This document shows positions 9,078 to 17,831 of a DNA stretch of 64,000 nucleotides, in pieces. The position numbers and the translations under genes were made by a program. The DNA comes from Nevskia sp964451925. Its GTDB lineage: Bacteria > Pseudomonadota > Gammaproteobacteria > Nevskiales > Nevskiaceae. Under the pieces are notes generated by a model that was given only the letters and a program-made list of their open reading frames with translations, was not told where the DNA came from and did not search any database. Within the stretch, counting starts at the first letter, position 1. Every line of letters begins with the position of its first letter. The DNA lies in NCBI GenBank assembly GCA_964451925.1, contig CAYVKA010000013.1:1-64000 (forward strand). Direction: 5' to 3'.

Positions 9078-9094
9078 CTTAAGGTTTTATTAAG
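9078..9094. promoter_or_regulatory. PmrA/QseB-like box (11-bp direct repeat)
   Basis: Reads CTTAAG-GTTTT-ATTAAG on the plus strand, CTTAAT-N5-CTTAAG on the minus strand. Two TTAAG half-sites start 11 bp apart, one helical turn, as for OmpR/PhoB-family regulators; the known PmrA box is close to CTTAAK-N5-CTTAAK. It lies between the receptor gene (start 9057) and the response-regulator gene (start 9188). Another GTTAAG occurs at 9114. Binding is inferred. Confidence 0.5.
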
Positions 9095-9187
9095 ATCATG
9101 GTGGCCGCCGGCCGTTAAGCGACGATGACGCGCATATGACAATTGGCGCGCGGGACCGCGCCGCGCGCGATCGGCGACAATGCCGCC

Positions 9188-9853
9188 ATGCACCTGCTGC
9201 TGGTCGAAGACGACGCCATGCTCGGCGAGAGCCTGTGCCGCAACCTGCGGCGCGAGGCCTATGCCGTGGACTGGGTGCGCGACGGGCTGACCGCGCAGCG
9301 CGCTCTGGAACTGGCCCGCTTCGACGCGGTGCTGCTCGACCTGGGCCTGCCGCGGCGCGACGGCCTGGAGATCCTGCGGCGGCTGCGCGCGCGCCAGGAT
9401 GACACGCCGGTGATGATCCTCACCGCGCGCGACCAGATCGCCGACCGCGTCGGCGGCCTGGACAGCGGCGCCGACGACTACCTGGTCAAGCCGTTCGACC
9501 TGGACGAGCTGCTGGCGCGGCTGCGCGTGCTCGGCCGGCGCCGCGCCGGCCGAGCCCAGCCCAGCATCCGCCACCTGGAGCTGGTGCTCGACCCGGGCAG
9601 CCGCGAGCTGCGCTTCCGCGGCGAGGAAGTCAGCCTGACCCGCCGCGAATACGCGCTGTTGCTGGCGCTGCTGGAGCAGCCGGGCCGCGTCTGGTCACGC
9701 GAGGCGCTGACGCAGCGGCTGTATCCGGCCGGCGAGGAGGCGCACAGCAACGCCATCGAGGTGCATGTCCACGCGCTGCGCCGCAAGCTCAGCACCGAGC
9801 TGATCCGCAGCGCGCGCGGCGTGGGTTATTTCGTCCCCAAGAGCGCGCGCTGA
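9188..9853 (+). CDS. Response regulator, OmpR family (QseB/PmrA-like)
   Basis: A 221-residue two-domain regulator. The receiver has the acidic pair in LLLVEDDAMLGESL, the phosphoacceptor Asp51 in VLLDLGLPRRDG, and the invariant Lys in DDYLVKPFDLDELLARLR. The winged-helix DNA-binding domain (about 125-219) has LTRREYALLLALLEQPGRVW and SNAIEVHVHALRRKL, the pattern of the QseB/PmrA/BasR branch. ATG at 9188 gives the standard family start; the frame extends to 9143 without conservation. The sensor kinase follows 3 bp after the stop. CTTAA boxes upstream and in front of neighbouring phosphoesterase genes are candidate targets. Confidence 0.92.
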   Translation: MHLLLVEDDAMLGESLCRNLRREAYAVDWVRDGLTAQRALELARFDAVLLDLGLPRRDGLEILRRLRARQDDTPVMILTARDQIADRVGGLDSGADDYLVKPFDLDELLARLRVLGRRRAGRAQPSIRHLELVLDPGSRELRFRGEEVSLTRREYALLLALLEQPGRVWSREALTQRLYPAGEEAHSNAIEVHVHALRRKLSTELIRSARGVGYFVPKSAR

Positions 9854-9856
9854 GCC

Positions 9857-11209
9857 GTGCGCTCGCTGCGCCTTCAGCTGACTTCGACCCTGCTTGCCGC
9901 GATGGCGGTGGTGTACCTGCTGGCCATGGCCGCGGCCTACGGCAACGCGCGGCAGGAAGTGGACGAGATGTTCGACTATGAACTGCGCGCGGTGGCGCAA
10001 TCGGTCGATTCGGCCGGCACCCCGGCCGGCATCGGCCGCGCCGTCGGCCGCGTGCCGGACGATGAGGTGCTGGTGCAGGTGTGGTCGGGCCGCGGCGAAC
10101 TACTGTATCGCTCCAGCGCGGAGCAGGCGGCGCCGCGGCCGGCACTGGCCGGCTATGCCACCTTGCGCGGCGACGACGGCCGCAGCGCCTACCGCAGCTA
10201 CGCCCGCGCCAGCGGCGACGGCATGATCCAGGTGGCGCAGACGCTGGCGGCGCGGCGCGAGCTGGCGCTGGAATTGAGCCTGCGCCTGCTGGCGCCGCTG
10301 CTGCTGGTGCTGCCGGCGCTGGGACTGGCGATCTGGTGGCTGGTGCGGCACGCGCTGCGCCCGGTACGTCAGCTCGGCGCGGCGCTGTCGGCGCGCACCG
10401 ATGACGCGCTGGAGCCGATCGCCACCTCCGCCCTGCCCGACGAGCTGCTGCCGCTGGTGGCCGGCTTCAACCGCCTGCTGCAGCGCCTGGCCGGCGCCTT
10501 CGCCGCGCAGCGCGCGCTGGTGGCCGACGCGGCCCACGAACTGCGCACGCCGCTGGCGGTGGTGCGGCTGCAGGCGCAGACCCTGCAGCGCAGCGCCGAG
10601 CCGCAGGAACAGGCGCTGGCGCTGGAGGCGCTGCGCAGCGGCGTGGACCGCGCCACCCGCCTGGTGCAGCAGCTGCTGACGCTGGCGCGGCAGGAACCCT
10701 CGGCCAGCGCCGCGGCGCCCGAACGCCTGCGCCTGGACCAGCTGGTGCGCGACGCCGTGGCCGAGCTGGTGCCGCTGGCGCACGACAAGGGCATCGAGCT
10801 GACCTTGCAGGCGCAGCCGGGTATCGAGCTGCACGGCGACAGCGCCGGGCTGCGTGCACTGGTCGGTAATCTGGTCGACAACGCCGTCAGCTACACCCAG
10901 GACGGCGGCCGGGTCGAGGTCAGCCTGACCCGGCGGTCCGCGCTGGCGCTGCTGGCGGTGCGCGACAACGGCCCCGGCATCGCGCCGCAACTGCGCCCGC
11001 TGGTGCTGAACCGCTTTTACCGCGCGCCGGGCAGCAGCGGCCACGGCAGTGGCCTGGGGCTGGCCATCGCCGCGGCGGTGGTGCGGCGCCACGGCGGGCA
11101 GCTGGCGCTGCGCGAGGCGGATGGCGGCGGCCTGTGCGTCGAGGTCACCCTGCCGCTGGACGGGGCCGGCGCGGCGGCCGGCGCGAATCCCGGCGTGGAA
11201 AAAAAATAA
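9857..11209 (+). CDS. Sensor histidine kinase (QseC/PmrB-like)
   Basis: A 450-residue membrane kinase starting at GTG 9857, three bases behind the regulator stop. It has a first membrane helix at about 8-28, a periplasmic sensor of about 120 residues without a recognisable ligand domain, and a second helix at about 140-165 (LLLVLPALGLAIWWLV). A HAMP-like linker follows, then HisKA with AAHELRTPLAVV (His near 228), and HATPase boxes NLVDNAVSYTQ, DNGPGIAP and GHGSGLGLAI. It should phosphorylate the regulator encoded just upstream. The signal sensed is unknown. The TAA stop (11207-11209) is part of the T-tract of the opposite-strand terminator. Confidence 0.92.
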   Translation: MRSLRLQLTSTLLAAMAVVYLLAMAAAYGNARQEVDEMFDYELRAVAQSVDSAGTPAGIGRAVGRVPDDEVLVQVWSGRGELLYRSSAEQAAPRPALAGYATLRGDDGRSAYRSYARASGDGMIQVAQTLAARRELALELSLRLLAPLLLVLPALGLAIWWLVRHALRPVRQLGAALSARTDDALEPIATSALPDELLPLVAGFNRLLQRLAGAFAAQRALVADAAHELRTPLAVVRLQAQTLQRSAEPQEQALALEALRSGVDRATRLVQQLLTLARQEPSASAAAPERLRLDQLVRDAVAELVPLAHDKGIELTLQAQPGIELHGDSAGLRALVGNLVDNAVSYTQDGGRVEVSLTRRSALALLAVRDNGPGIAPQLRPLVLNRFYRAPGSSGHGSGLGLAIAAAVVRRHGGQLALREADGGGLCVEVTLPLDGAGAAAGANPGVEKK

Positions 11210-11236
11210 GGGCGGCGTCGCCTGGCGACGCCGCCC
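11201..11236 (-). terminator. Intrinsic terminator of the first phosphoesterase gene
   Basis: A 13-bp perfect GC-rich inverted repeat (11210-11222 with 11224-11236) is followed, on the minus strand, by a run of T with one A (complement of 11201-11209). This serves the leftward phosphoesterase gene; the hairpin may also stop rightward kinase transcripts. Confidence 0.75.
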
Positions 11237-11261
11237 CGGAACCAGCGCGCTTGACGCGGCG

Positions 11262-14200
11262 CTACGGCGCCCCGTCCAGCGAGGGGTCGAGCTTGATGCC
11301 GTACTTGCCCAGCAGCTCCCTGCGGCCCTGACGCAGATCCTGGCCGTCGCGCGCGGTCGGATAGGGCCGGCTGCCCATCACGCCCTTCCACAGGATCTGG
11401 TTGTAGGCCATGGCATTGAGCTTGTCCGGCGCCGAGAAGTCCATGCCGCGCGTCTGCCGCGCCCACCACTTGGCATCGTGCAGCGGCTTCACGCCGAGGC
11501 GCGCCAGCGCGGCCTTGCTGGGCATCGGCAACTTGGTGCTGGCCAGGATCGCCGGCTCCTGGGCGGTGAAGCTCCAGCTGGTCTGCGTCAGGTCGAAGGC
11601 GTCGGTCATCGGCGGCTGGTAGGCGTCGTACACGCTCATGTGGTCGATGCCCAGCACATCCTCGATGGTGCGCAGGATATTGACCGTGGAGTAGTGGTCG
11701 CTGACCAGGGCGGCCTTCTTGACGTAGGGGCCGGCGATGAAGGCGATGCTACGGTGGGCATCGACGTGGTCCGGCCCGTCCTGCGCGTCGTCCTCGACGA
11801 TGAACACCAGCGTGTTGCCGGCGTACGGGCTGGCGGCCAGCGTCTGCAGCAGCAGGCCGACGGCGTAGTCGTTGTCGGCCACCTGCGTCTCCGGCGTGTT
11901 GACGCCGCTGATGGCGCTGCTGAACGGCGCTCCGCTGACATTGCCGGAGGTGTGGTCGTGCATGAAGCGCACCAGCGACAGCGCCGGCAGGTTGCCGTTG
12001 GTGACGTACTGGTTGAATTCGCGCAGCCACTCCTGCTCGCGGTAGTAGTCGGGATAGTTGTTGTCGAAGCCGCGGAAATACGGGTCGGTGATGCTCTGCA
12101 GCGCCGGGTCGGCCGGATAGGCCTGCACCGACTTGTCGGCGTACGGCGAGGTGTCGAGCGGCACGTACAGCGGCGCCGTCGCCGGGTTCTTCAGCAGCGA
12201 GGTGCTGTAACGGGTCAGGTCACAGAAGTAGCCGTAGTTGCGCACGCTCAGGCCGGCGCGGATGGCGGCGTTCCACAGGTAACCCTGCTGGGCCTCGCCG
12301 TCCGGACCATCCGGCGCGGCGTCGTTGCCGGTGCCGGGCAGCAGGTCCGGATCGCTCGGCGTGGCCGGGTCGGCGGCCAGGCGCGCCGCCTGGCTGGCGA
12401 TACCGACGTTGACGTTGCGGTTGGTGCCTTCCGAATCGTAGGCCACGCCGCGGCTGGGGTAGGCGTAGTCCAGCGGAATGTCCTTGACGTTCACGTCGGT
12501 CTCGCGGGCCGACATGCTCCACGGCCAGCCGTCGCCGCTCACTTCGGCCGGATCGTAGAAGTTGTCGAAGGTGACGAAGTTGTTGGCCAGCGCATGGATG
12601 TTCGGCGTGGTGGCGGCGCCGAACTCGGTCAGCGCCGGATTGCCGTTGCCGCGCGGCAGGTCGCCGAGAATCTGGTCGTAGGTGCGGTTCTCGCGCACGA
12701 TGTAGATGACGTGCTGGATCTTCTCGTGCAGCGCCGCCATGGTGGCGAAGTCGGCGGCGCTGGGCACGCTGGAGAAGCCGTTGTTGCTGTAGACCTGGGC
12801 GGTCAGCGTGGCCAGCGCGGTGGCGCCGGGCACCGGCACCTGCAGGAAGCCGGCCTTTTCCAGCTGGTAGATGTACTGGTTGGCGGCGTACTTCACCGGC
12901 GAGTCCGGCAGGCACGGCGAGTTGTAGCCGAAGCAGTTGCCGGTATTGGGGCCGGGGATGCTGCGGCTGTTGACGATGTACAGCATGCCGCCGCTCTGCC
13001 CCTGCACCACCGCCTGCGGGTACCAGCCGGTGGGGATCAGGCCGGTCACCGGGGTGCCCGGCTGGTTCAGCGCGATCACCGCCACGGAATTGGTGCCGCC
13101 GTTGCTGACGTACAGCGTGTTCTCGTCCGGCGACAGCGTCAGGTCGTTGGGCGCGGCGCCGCGGTAGCGGTGCGCGCCCAGCGACAGCGGGCCGGGGGGC
13201 GCGATGGTGGGAATCAGCGTGGTCAGGGCATTTTTGCTGGTGTCGATCACGCCGACGGCGTCGGCGTTGTCCATGGCGACGTAGAGCAGGCTCTGCGCCT
13301 TGTTCAGCACCATCTTGTTCGGGTTGCCGGGCACCGCGATGCGCGTGACGATCTTGGGCGAGGCCGGCGCGGTCAGGTCGACCACGTCGATCTCGCGGTC
13401 GCGGATGCTGGACACGTAGGCGGTCTTGCTGCCGACGATGCTGACCCAGAACGGCGCTTCGCCGCCCGGCGTGCCGGAGGTGCCGCCGCTCTTGCCGGGG
13501 CGCAGGTCGAGTTCGCCGACCTTGCTGCCGGCGACCAGGTCGACCACCGAAACCGAGTCGTTGTAGTAATTGTCGATGACCAGGTGTGCGCCGTCGGCGG
13601 TGACTGCGACGCCGGTGGCGACCGCCGGCTGCTCGATGCCGTTGCCGCTGCCGCCGACGCTGTCGGTGGCGCCCGCGGCATGGCTGAGCTTGATCGGCGT
13701 GCCGCTTTCGGCCCAGCCGCTGCTGCCGGGGGCGAAGGTGTGGACGTTGTCATCAACGCCGCCGCCGACGTAGAAATGCTTGCCGTCCGGCGCGAAGGCG
13801 ACGCCGGCGAAGGTGTTCGGCACCGGCAGCGCCTGCAGCTGGTTGGCGGGGCTGACGCTGATGTCGTAGACGAACACGAACTCGTTGGATTCGACCGTGT
13901 TCTGGCCGGTGGAATCGCTGATGTCGTTGTAGCCGCTGGTCAGGATCAGCAGGGTCTTGCCGTCCGGGCTGACCGCCTCGCTCATGGCCTGGCTGACGGT
14001 GAAGGTGGGGTAGGCCGTCAGGTTTGGATTGAGCGGCTTGAACACGGCGCCGGCGGCGGCGGTCGGCGTGATGGTGTTGCCGTTGGGCAGCACGCTGGCG
14101 CCGGCGACGCCGGAGGAACCGCCGGAAGAAGCGCCGGAGGACGAGGCGCCCGAGGAAGCACCGGAGGAGGCGCCGGAAGACGCTCCGGACGAACTGCCCG

Positions 14201-14294
14201 ATGAGGGCGTGCTGTTGTTATTGTTGTCGCAGGCCGACAGCAGGGCGGAGAAGCCGAGCAGCAGCGCCAGCGGCTTCACAGACAGTTTGCGCAT
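11262..14294 (-). CDS. YncE-like beta-propeller / phosphoesterase lipoprotein (paralogue 1)
   Basis: A 1010-residue predicted lipoprotein with lipobox LLSAC (Cys22) and a Ser/Gly/Ala linker (31-62). The N-terminal beta-propeller (about 90-500) carries YVTN-type repeats such as TLYVSNGGTNSVAVI and LLYVAMDNADAVGVID. The C-terminal alkaline-phosphatase-superfamily phosphoesterase domain has RENRTYDQ near residue 535 and VEDDAQDGPDHVDAH near 830. In AcpA/PLC relatives the Glu-Asn and Asp-Asp of these motifs bind metal. NCBI calls this architecture bifunctional YncE family / alkaline phosphatase family protein. ATG 14294 has a GGAGG ribosome site. Closest in the window to paralogue 2. A CTTAA box lies 194 bp upstream. 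Substrate unknown; phosphodiesters or phospholipids are plausible. Confidence 0.88.
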   Translation of the reverse strand: MRKLSVKPLALLLGFSALLSACDNNNNSTPSSGSSSGASSGASSGASSGASSSGASSGGSSGVAGASVLPNGNTITPTAAAGAVFKPLNPNLTAYPTFTVSQAMSEAVSPDGKTLLILTSGYNDISDSTGQNTVESNEFVFVYDISVSPANQLQALPVPNTFAGVAFAPDGKHFYVGGGVDDNVHTFAPGSSGWAESGTPIKLSHAAGATDSVGGSGNGIEQPAVATGVAVTADGAHLVIDNYYNDSVSVVDLVAGSKVGELDLRPGKSGGTSGTPGGEAPFWVSIVGSKTAYVSSIRDREIDVVDLTAPASPKIVTRIAVPGNPNKMVLNKAQSLLYVAMDNADAVGVIDTSKNALTTLIPTIAPPGPLSLGAHRYRGAAPNDLTLSPDENTLYVSNGGTNSVAVIALNQPGTPVTGLIPTGWYPQAVVQGQSGGMLYIVNSRSIPGPNTGNCFGYNSPCLPDSPVKYAANQYIYQLEKAGFLQVPVPGATALATLTAQVYSNNGFSSVPSAADFATMAALHEKIQHVIYIVRENRTYDQILGDLPRGNGNPALTEFGAATTPNIHALANNFVTFDNFYDPAEVSGDGWPWSMSARETDVNVKDIPLDYAYPSRGVAYDSEGTNRNVNVGIASQAARLAADPATPSDPDLLPGTGNDAAPDGPDGEAQQGYLWNAAIRAGLSVRNYGYFCDLTRYSTSLLKNPATAPLYVPLDTSPYADKSVQAYPADPALQSITDPYFRGFDNNYPDYYREQEWLREFNQYVTNGNLPALSLVRFMHDHTSGNVSGAPFSSAISGVNTPETQVADNDYAVGLLLQTLAASPYAGNTLVFIVEDDAQDGPDHVDAHRSIAFIAGPYVKKAALVSDHYSTVNILRTIEDVLGIDHMSVYDAYQPPMTDAFDLTQTSWSFTAQEPAILASTKLPMPSKAALARLGVKPLHDAKWWARQTRGMDFSAPDKLNAMAYNQILWKGVMGSRPYPTARDGQDLRQGRRELLGKYGIKLDPSLDGAP
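14109..14204 (-). repeat. Ser-Ser-Gly-Ala coding repeat
   Basis: Codons 31-62 of paralogue 1 are a degenerate tandem of four-codon units (SSGA) between the lipidated Cys and the propeller. It is a flexible tether and a likely site of length change by slippage. Confidence 0.8.
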
Positions 14295-14487
14295 GACAGC
14301 CTCCAGTGAAAGGCGGGGGCGAAGGCCCGGCACGCTTGGCGCCGGCGGTTCCGGCGAACGCGCCGGGGACGGCGTTGTTCGAATCCGGGCGGACGCTGCC
14401 AGAGCTTTGTGACGCCGGCGTGTCCCCCGCGTGACAGGCCCCAATGCGCTGTGGCAGCAGGGGTTTTGGGCAATCGGCGCAGGAATT

Positions 14488-14504
14488 CTTAACGCATTCT
14501 TAAG
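14488..14504. promoter_or_regulatory. PmrA/QseB-like box upstream of phosphoesterase 1
   Basis: CTTAAC-GCATT-CTTAAG on the plus strand: two half-sites 11 bp apart, same spacing as the boxes at 9078 and 17809. It is about 194 bp before the ATG at 14294. No clear -10 sequence follows it, so the exact promoter is not placed. Confidence 0.45.
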
Positions 14505-14529
14505 ATCGGAACGGGCTTTCCGCACGCAG

Positions 14530-14557
14530 AAAAAAACGGCGCCCCGCGGGGCGCCGT
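14530..14557 (-). terminator. Intrinsic terminator of phosphoesterase 2
   Basis: A 10-bp perfect stem (14536-14545 with 14548-14557; ACGGCGCCCC and complement) is followed on the minus strand by seven T residues (complement of 14530-14536). It lies 20 bp after the paralogue-2 stop and upstream of paralogue 1, so the two genes are probably separate transcripts. Confidence 0.8.
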
Positions 14558-14577
14558 TGATGGGACCGCGGCCCGCT

Positions 14578-17500
14578 TCAGCGACTGGAGCCGTGGACGT
14601 GCCCGGCGGCGGCCAGCAGCGCGGCGCGGTTGTGGCGCAGGTCTTTGCCGCTGCGCGCCACCGGATAGGGCTGCCGGCCCTTGATGCCTTCCCACAGCAG
14701 GCGGTTGTAGCGTTCCGGGTCGACGCGGTCCTCGGCCGAGAAATCCAGGCCGCGGGTCCGGGCGATCCACCAGTTGGCGTCGTGCAGCAACGCCGGACCG
14801 GGCGGACCGTACAGCGCCGTGCTGCTGCTGATCGGCAGCTGCGAGCAGCCGGTGGTGACGCCGTTGGCGCAGGGCTTGAGGATCGCCGGGACCGTGGCGC
14901 TGAAAGTCCAGCTGGCCTGTGTCAGATCGAAAGCGTCGGTCATTGGCGGCTGGTAGGCGTCGTAGACGCTGAGGTGGTCGATGCCGAGCACGTCTTCGAT
15001 GGTGCGCAGCATGTTCACCGTGCTGTAGTGGGTGCTGACCACCGCGCCGTGCTTGACGTAGGCGCCGGCGACGAAGCCGATGCTGCGATGCGCGTCGACA
15101 TGGTCGGGGCCGTCCTGTGCGTCGTCCTCGATGACGAAGATCAGCGTGTTGCCTGCATAGGGGCTGGCGGCCACGGCCTGGAGCAGCTTGCCGACGGCAT
15201 AGTCGTTGTCGGCAACGTCGGCCTGCGGCGTGTTGACGCCATCCAGTGAGGTGGAATAGTTGCCGGTGTGGTCGTGCATGAAGCGCACCAGGTTCAGCGC
15301 CGGCAGGTTGCCGTTCTGCACGAAGCCGGCGAACTCGCGCTCCCATTCCTGCTCACGGTAGAAATCCGGGAAGGAGTTGTCGTAAGCGCGGAAGTACGGG
15401 TCGGTCAGCGGCACCAGCTCCGGATTGGAGGCGTAGGTGACGGTCAGCTTGTCGGCGTAGGGGGTGCGGTCTTCCGGGATCTGCCCGGCACCGGCGGCGG
15501 CGCTGTAGCGGTTCAGGTCGCAGAAGAAGCCGTAGTTGCGCACCGAGATGCCGGCGCGCAGCGCGGCATTCCACAGATAACCCTGCTGCGCCTCGCCCTC
15601 CGGCCCGTCGGTGGCGGCCAGATTGCCGGTTCCGGCCAGCAGGTCGGGGTCCGAGGGCACGTTCGGGTTGGCCGCCTGGCGCGCCGCCACCGTGGGCAGC
15701 GCGACGTTGATGTTGCGGTTCTCGCCCTCGACGTCGTAGCCGGCGCCGCGGCCGGAGTAGTTCAGCGGAATGGTCTTGACGCCGTAGTCGCTTTCGCGCG
15801 CCTGCGTGCTCCAGTCCCAGCCGTTGCCGCTGACCTCGCCGGAGTCGTAGAAGTTGTCGAAATCGACGAAGCCGTTGGCCACGGCATGCTGGTTGGGCGT
15901 CAGGGCGCTGCCGAACTCGACCAGCGTGGGATCGCCGTTGCCCTTGCCCAGATCGCCCAGCACCTGGTCGTAGGTGCGGTTTTCCTTGACGATGTAAATG
16001 ACGTGCTTGATCTTGTCGTGCAGCGCCTGCATCACCGCCGCGTCCTGCACCGCCGGCGCGTACAGGAAGCCGTCATTGCTGATCACCTGCGCGGTCAGCG
16101 TGGCCAGCTGCGTCGCGCTGGGCACCGGTACGGTCTGGAAGCCGGCCTTTTCCAGCTGCAGGATGTAGTTGCCGGGCTGCCACGCCACCTGCGAGCCGCT
16201 GATGCAGGTGGGGCCGCCGTCCTTGCAATAGTGCTTGTTGGGACCAGGCAGGCTCTTGCTGTTGACCACATACAGGCTGCTGCCCGCGGAGCTGACCGCC
16301 ACCGCCTGCGGGTACCAGCCGGTGGGGATCAGGCCGGTCACCGCGGCGGGATTGCCGCCGAGCGCGATCACCGCCACCGAATTGGTGCCGCCGTTGGTGA
16401 CGTACAGCGTGCTCTCGTCCGGCGACAGGGCCACGCTGTTGGGCGCGGCGCCGCGGAAATGCACCGTGGCATTGACCGCGCCGGGCGGGGCCACCGTCGG
16501 AATGTTCTGCACCACCGCGTTGTGGCCGGTGTCGATCACGGCCACGGCGTCGGCGTTGTCCATGGCGACATAGAGCAGGCTCTGCGCCTTGTTCAGCACC
16601 ATCTTGTTCGGATTGCCCTGCACCGGGATGCGCGCCTTGACCGCCGGCGTGGCGCCGCTGATGTCGACCACGTCGATTTCACGGTCGCGCTGGCTCGAGA
16701 TATAGGCGGTGGCATTGCCGACGATCGACACCCAGAACGGATAGGTGCCGCCCGGCGTGCCGGCCACGGCGCCGTTCTTGCCCGGGCGCAGGTCCAGCTC
16801 GGCGCCGACCGCGCCGGTGGCCAGATTGATCACCGAAACCGAGTCGTTCTCCATGTTCGCCACCAGCAGGCGCGTGCCGTCGGCCGTCACCGCCACGCCC
16901 GCCGCAACCGGGGCCTGCGAGGTGCCCAGGCCGTTGCCGCTGCTGTGGCCGAGGGCCACCGGCGTGCCGCTTTCGGCCCACTGGCCGCTGCTCAGCGCGT
17001 AGCTGTGGAGGTTGTCGTTCTTGCCGCCGGCGACGTAGAAGTGCGAGCCGTCCGGCGAGAAGGCGATGCCGGCGAAGGAGTTGGGAACCGACAGCGCCTG
17101 CTTCTGCACCGGCGCGCTGCCGCTGACGTCGTAGACGAACACCCATTCTGTGGAATCGGCCGGGATCACCTTGGCGGAAGTGTCTTTCACCAGGTTGTAG
17201 CCGCTGGTCAGGATCAGCAGGGTCTTGCCGTCCGGGCTGAGCGCCTCGCTCATGGCCTGGCCCACGGTATAGCCCGGGTTGTCGCTGAGGCCCGGGTTGA
17301 GGCCCTGGATGGTCGAACCCGGCGCCGCGGTGGGCGTGATGCTGTGGCCGGTCGGCAGCAGCACGGCGGCAGCACCGCTGCTCGACGCGCCGGAGGAGCC
17401 GCCCGAGGAAGCGCCGGACGAAGCCCCGGAGGAGGAGCCGCCGGACGAAGCGCCGGAGCTGCTGCTGGCGGCGCCGCTGGAGGAACCGCTCGAAGAGCTG

Positions 17501-17598
17501 CCGGAGGAACCGGCGGCGGGCGAATTGTTGTTGTCGTTACAGCCGGACAGCAGGACAGCAAGGCCGAACAGCACGGCAAACGGCTTGGACGCGCGCAT
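14578..17598 (-). CDS. YncE-like beta-propeller / phosphoesterase lipoprotein (paralogue 2)
   Basis: A 1006-residue paralogue of the previous gene with the same order: signal peptide with lipobox LLSGC (Cys20), a longer Ser/Gly/Ala linker (31-75), propeller repeats (TLYVTNGGTNSVAVI, LLYVAMDNADAVAVID), then the phosphoesterase domain with KENRTYDQ near 538, VEFGSALTPNQHAVA, and IEDDAQDGPDHVDAH near 824. Long identical words are shared with paralogue 1 (PGNPNKMVLNKAQSLLYVAM-like, YDAYQPPMTDAFDLTQ), which points to tandem duplication. ATG 17598 is preferred over the in-frame ATG at 17613 because GGAG lies 8 bp before it. A CTTAA box lies about 211 bp upstream. The protein should be anchored in the periplasm or outer membrane. 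Confidence 0.88.
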   Translation of the reverse strand: MRASKPFAVLFGLAVLLSGCNDNNNSPAAGSSGSSSSGSSSGAASSSSGASSGGSSSGASSGASSGGSSGASSSGAAAVLLPTGHSITPTAAPGSTIQGLNPGLSDNPGYTVGQAMSEALSPDGKTLLILTSGYNLVKDTSAKVIPADSTEWVFVYDVSGSAPVQKQALSVPNSFAGIAFSPDGSHFYVAGGKNDNLHSYALSSGQWAESGTPVALGHSSGNGLGTSQAPVAAGVAVTADGTRLLVANMENDSVSVINLATGAVGAELDLRPGKNGAVAGTPGGTYPFWVSIVGNATAYISSQRDREIDVVDISGATPAVKARIPVQGNPNKMVLNKAQSLLYVAMDNADAVAVIDTGHNAVVQNIPTVAPPGAVNATVHFRGAAPNSVALSPDESTLYVTNGGTNSVAVIALGGNPAAVTGLIPTGWYPQAVAVSSAGSSLYVVNSKSLPGPNKHYCKDGGPTCISGSQVAWQPGNYILQLEKAGFQTVPVPSATQLATLTAQVISNDGFLYAPAVQDAAVMQALHDKIKHVIYIVKENRTYDQVLGDLGKGNGDPTLVEFGSALTPNQHAVANGFVDFDNFYDSGEVSGNGWDWSTQARESDYGVKTIPLNYSGRGAGYDVEGENRNINVALPTVAARQAANPNVPSDPDLLAGTGNLAATDGPEGEAQQGYLWNAALRAGISVRNYGFFCDLNRYSAAAGAGQIPEDRTPYADKLTVTYASNPELVPLTDPYFRAYDNSFPDFYREQEWEREFAGFVQNGNLPALNLVRFMHDHTGNYSTSLDGVNTPQADVADNDYAVGKLLQAVAASPYAGNTLIFVIEDDAQDGPDHVDAHRSIGFVAGAYVKHGAVVSTHYSTVNMLRTIEDVLGIDHLSVYDAYQPPMTDAFDLTQASWTFSATVPAILKPCANGVTTGCSQLPISSSTALYGPPGPALLHDANWWIARTRGLDFSAEDRVDPERYNRLLWEGIKGRQPYPVARSGKDLRHNRAALLAAAGHVHGSSR
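17374..17508 (-). repeat. Ser/Gly/Ala coding repeat, longer copy
   Basis: Codons 31-75 of paralogue 2 form a degenerate SSGA/SSGG tandem, about 45 residues against 32 in paralogue 1. The difference shows that the tether length drifts while both flanks stay conserved. Confidence 0.8.
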
Positions 17599-17770
17599 GG
17601 GAATCTCCGTCATCCTTGAGGCGATTGATTGCGCCTGCGGCGGACACCGGCCAACGGTCGTTTTTTCCGTTCGCAGTGAACACAGGCACGGCGGCTTTGA
17701 TTTGTGGGCGCGACCGTGCCGGATGTTTGTTACGGCGCCGTGTAAAGACGATGACACCGGCGCAGAGGCA

Positions 17771-17798
17771 GCCGTGACGCGGCTTTGCGCGTCACGGC
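17771..17798. other. Hairpin in the leader of phosphoesterase 2
   Basis: A perfect 11-bp inverted repeat, GCCGTGACGCG with CGCGTCACGGC, and a 6-base loop, between the CTTAA box and the paralogue-2 start. There is no T-tract. It could be an mRNA leader structure or an operator. Confidence 0.5.
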
Positions 17799-17808
17799 CC
17801 GGCCAAAG

Positions 17809-17825
17809 CTTAAGAAACTATTAAG
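17809..17825. promoter_or_regulatory. PmrA/QseB-like box upstream of phosphoesterase 2
   Basis: CTTAAG-AAACT-ATTAAG (plus strand), CTTAAT-N5-CTTAAG on the minus strand. This is the same orientation and 11-bp period as the box beside the receptor gene. It lies about 211 bp before the start at 17598, similar to the distance seen for paralogue 1. Confidence 0.5.
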
Positions 17826-17831
17826 AACAGC

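Noticed and set aside
11049..14204. Open frames of about 1000 codons opposite the phosphoesterase genes (also 15268-17619, 17912-20851, 20421-23387)
   Set aside because: Low-complexity Val/Ala/Gly/His/Gln products that mirror the codon bias of the real genes; no start or motif support.
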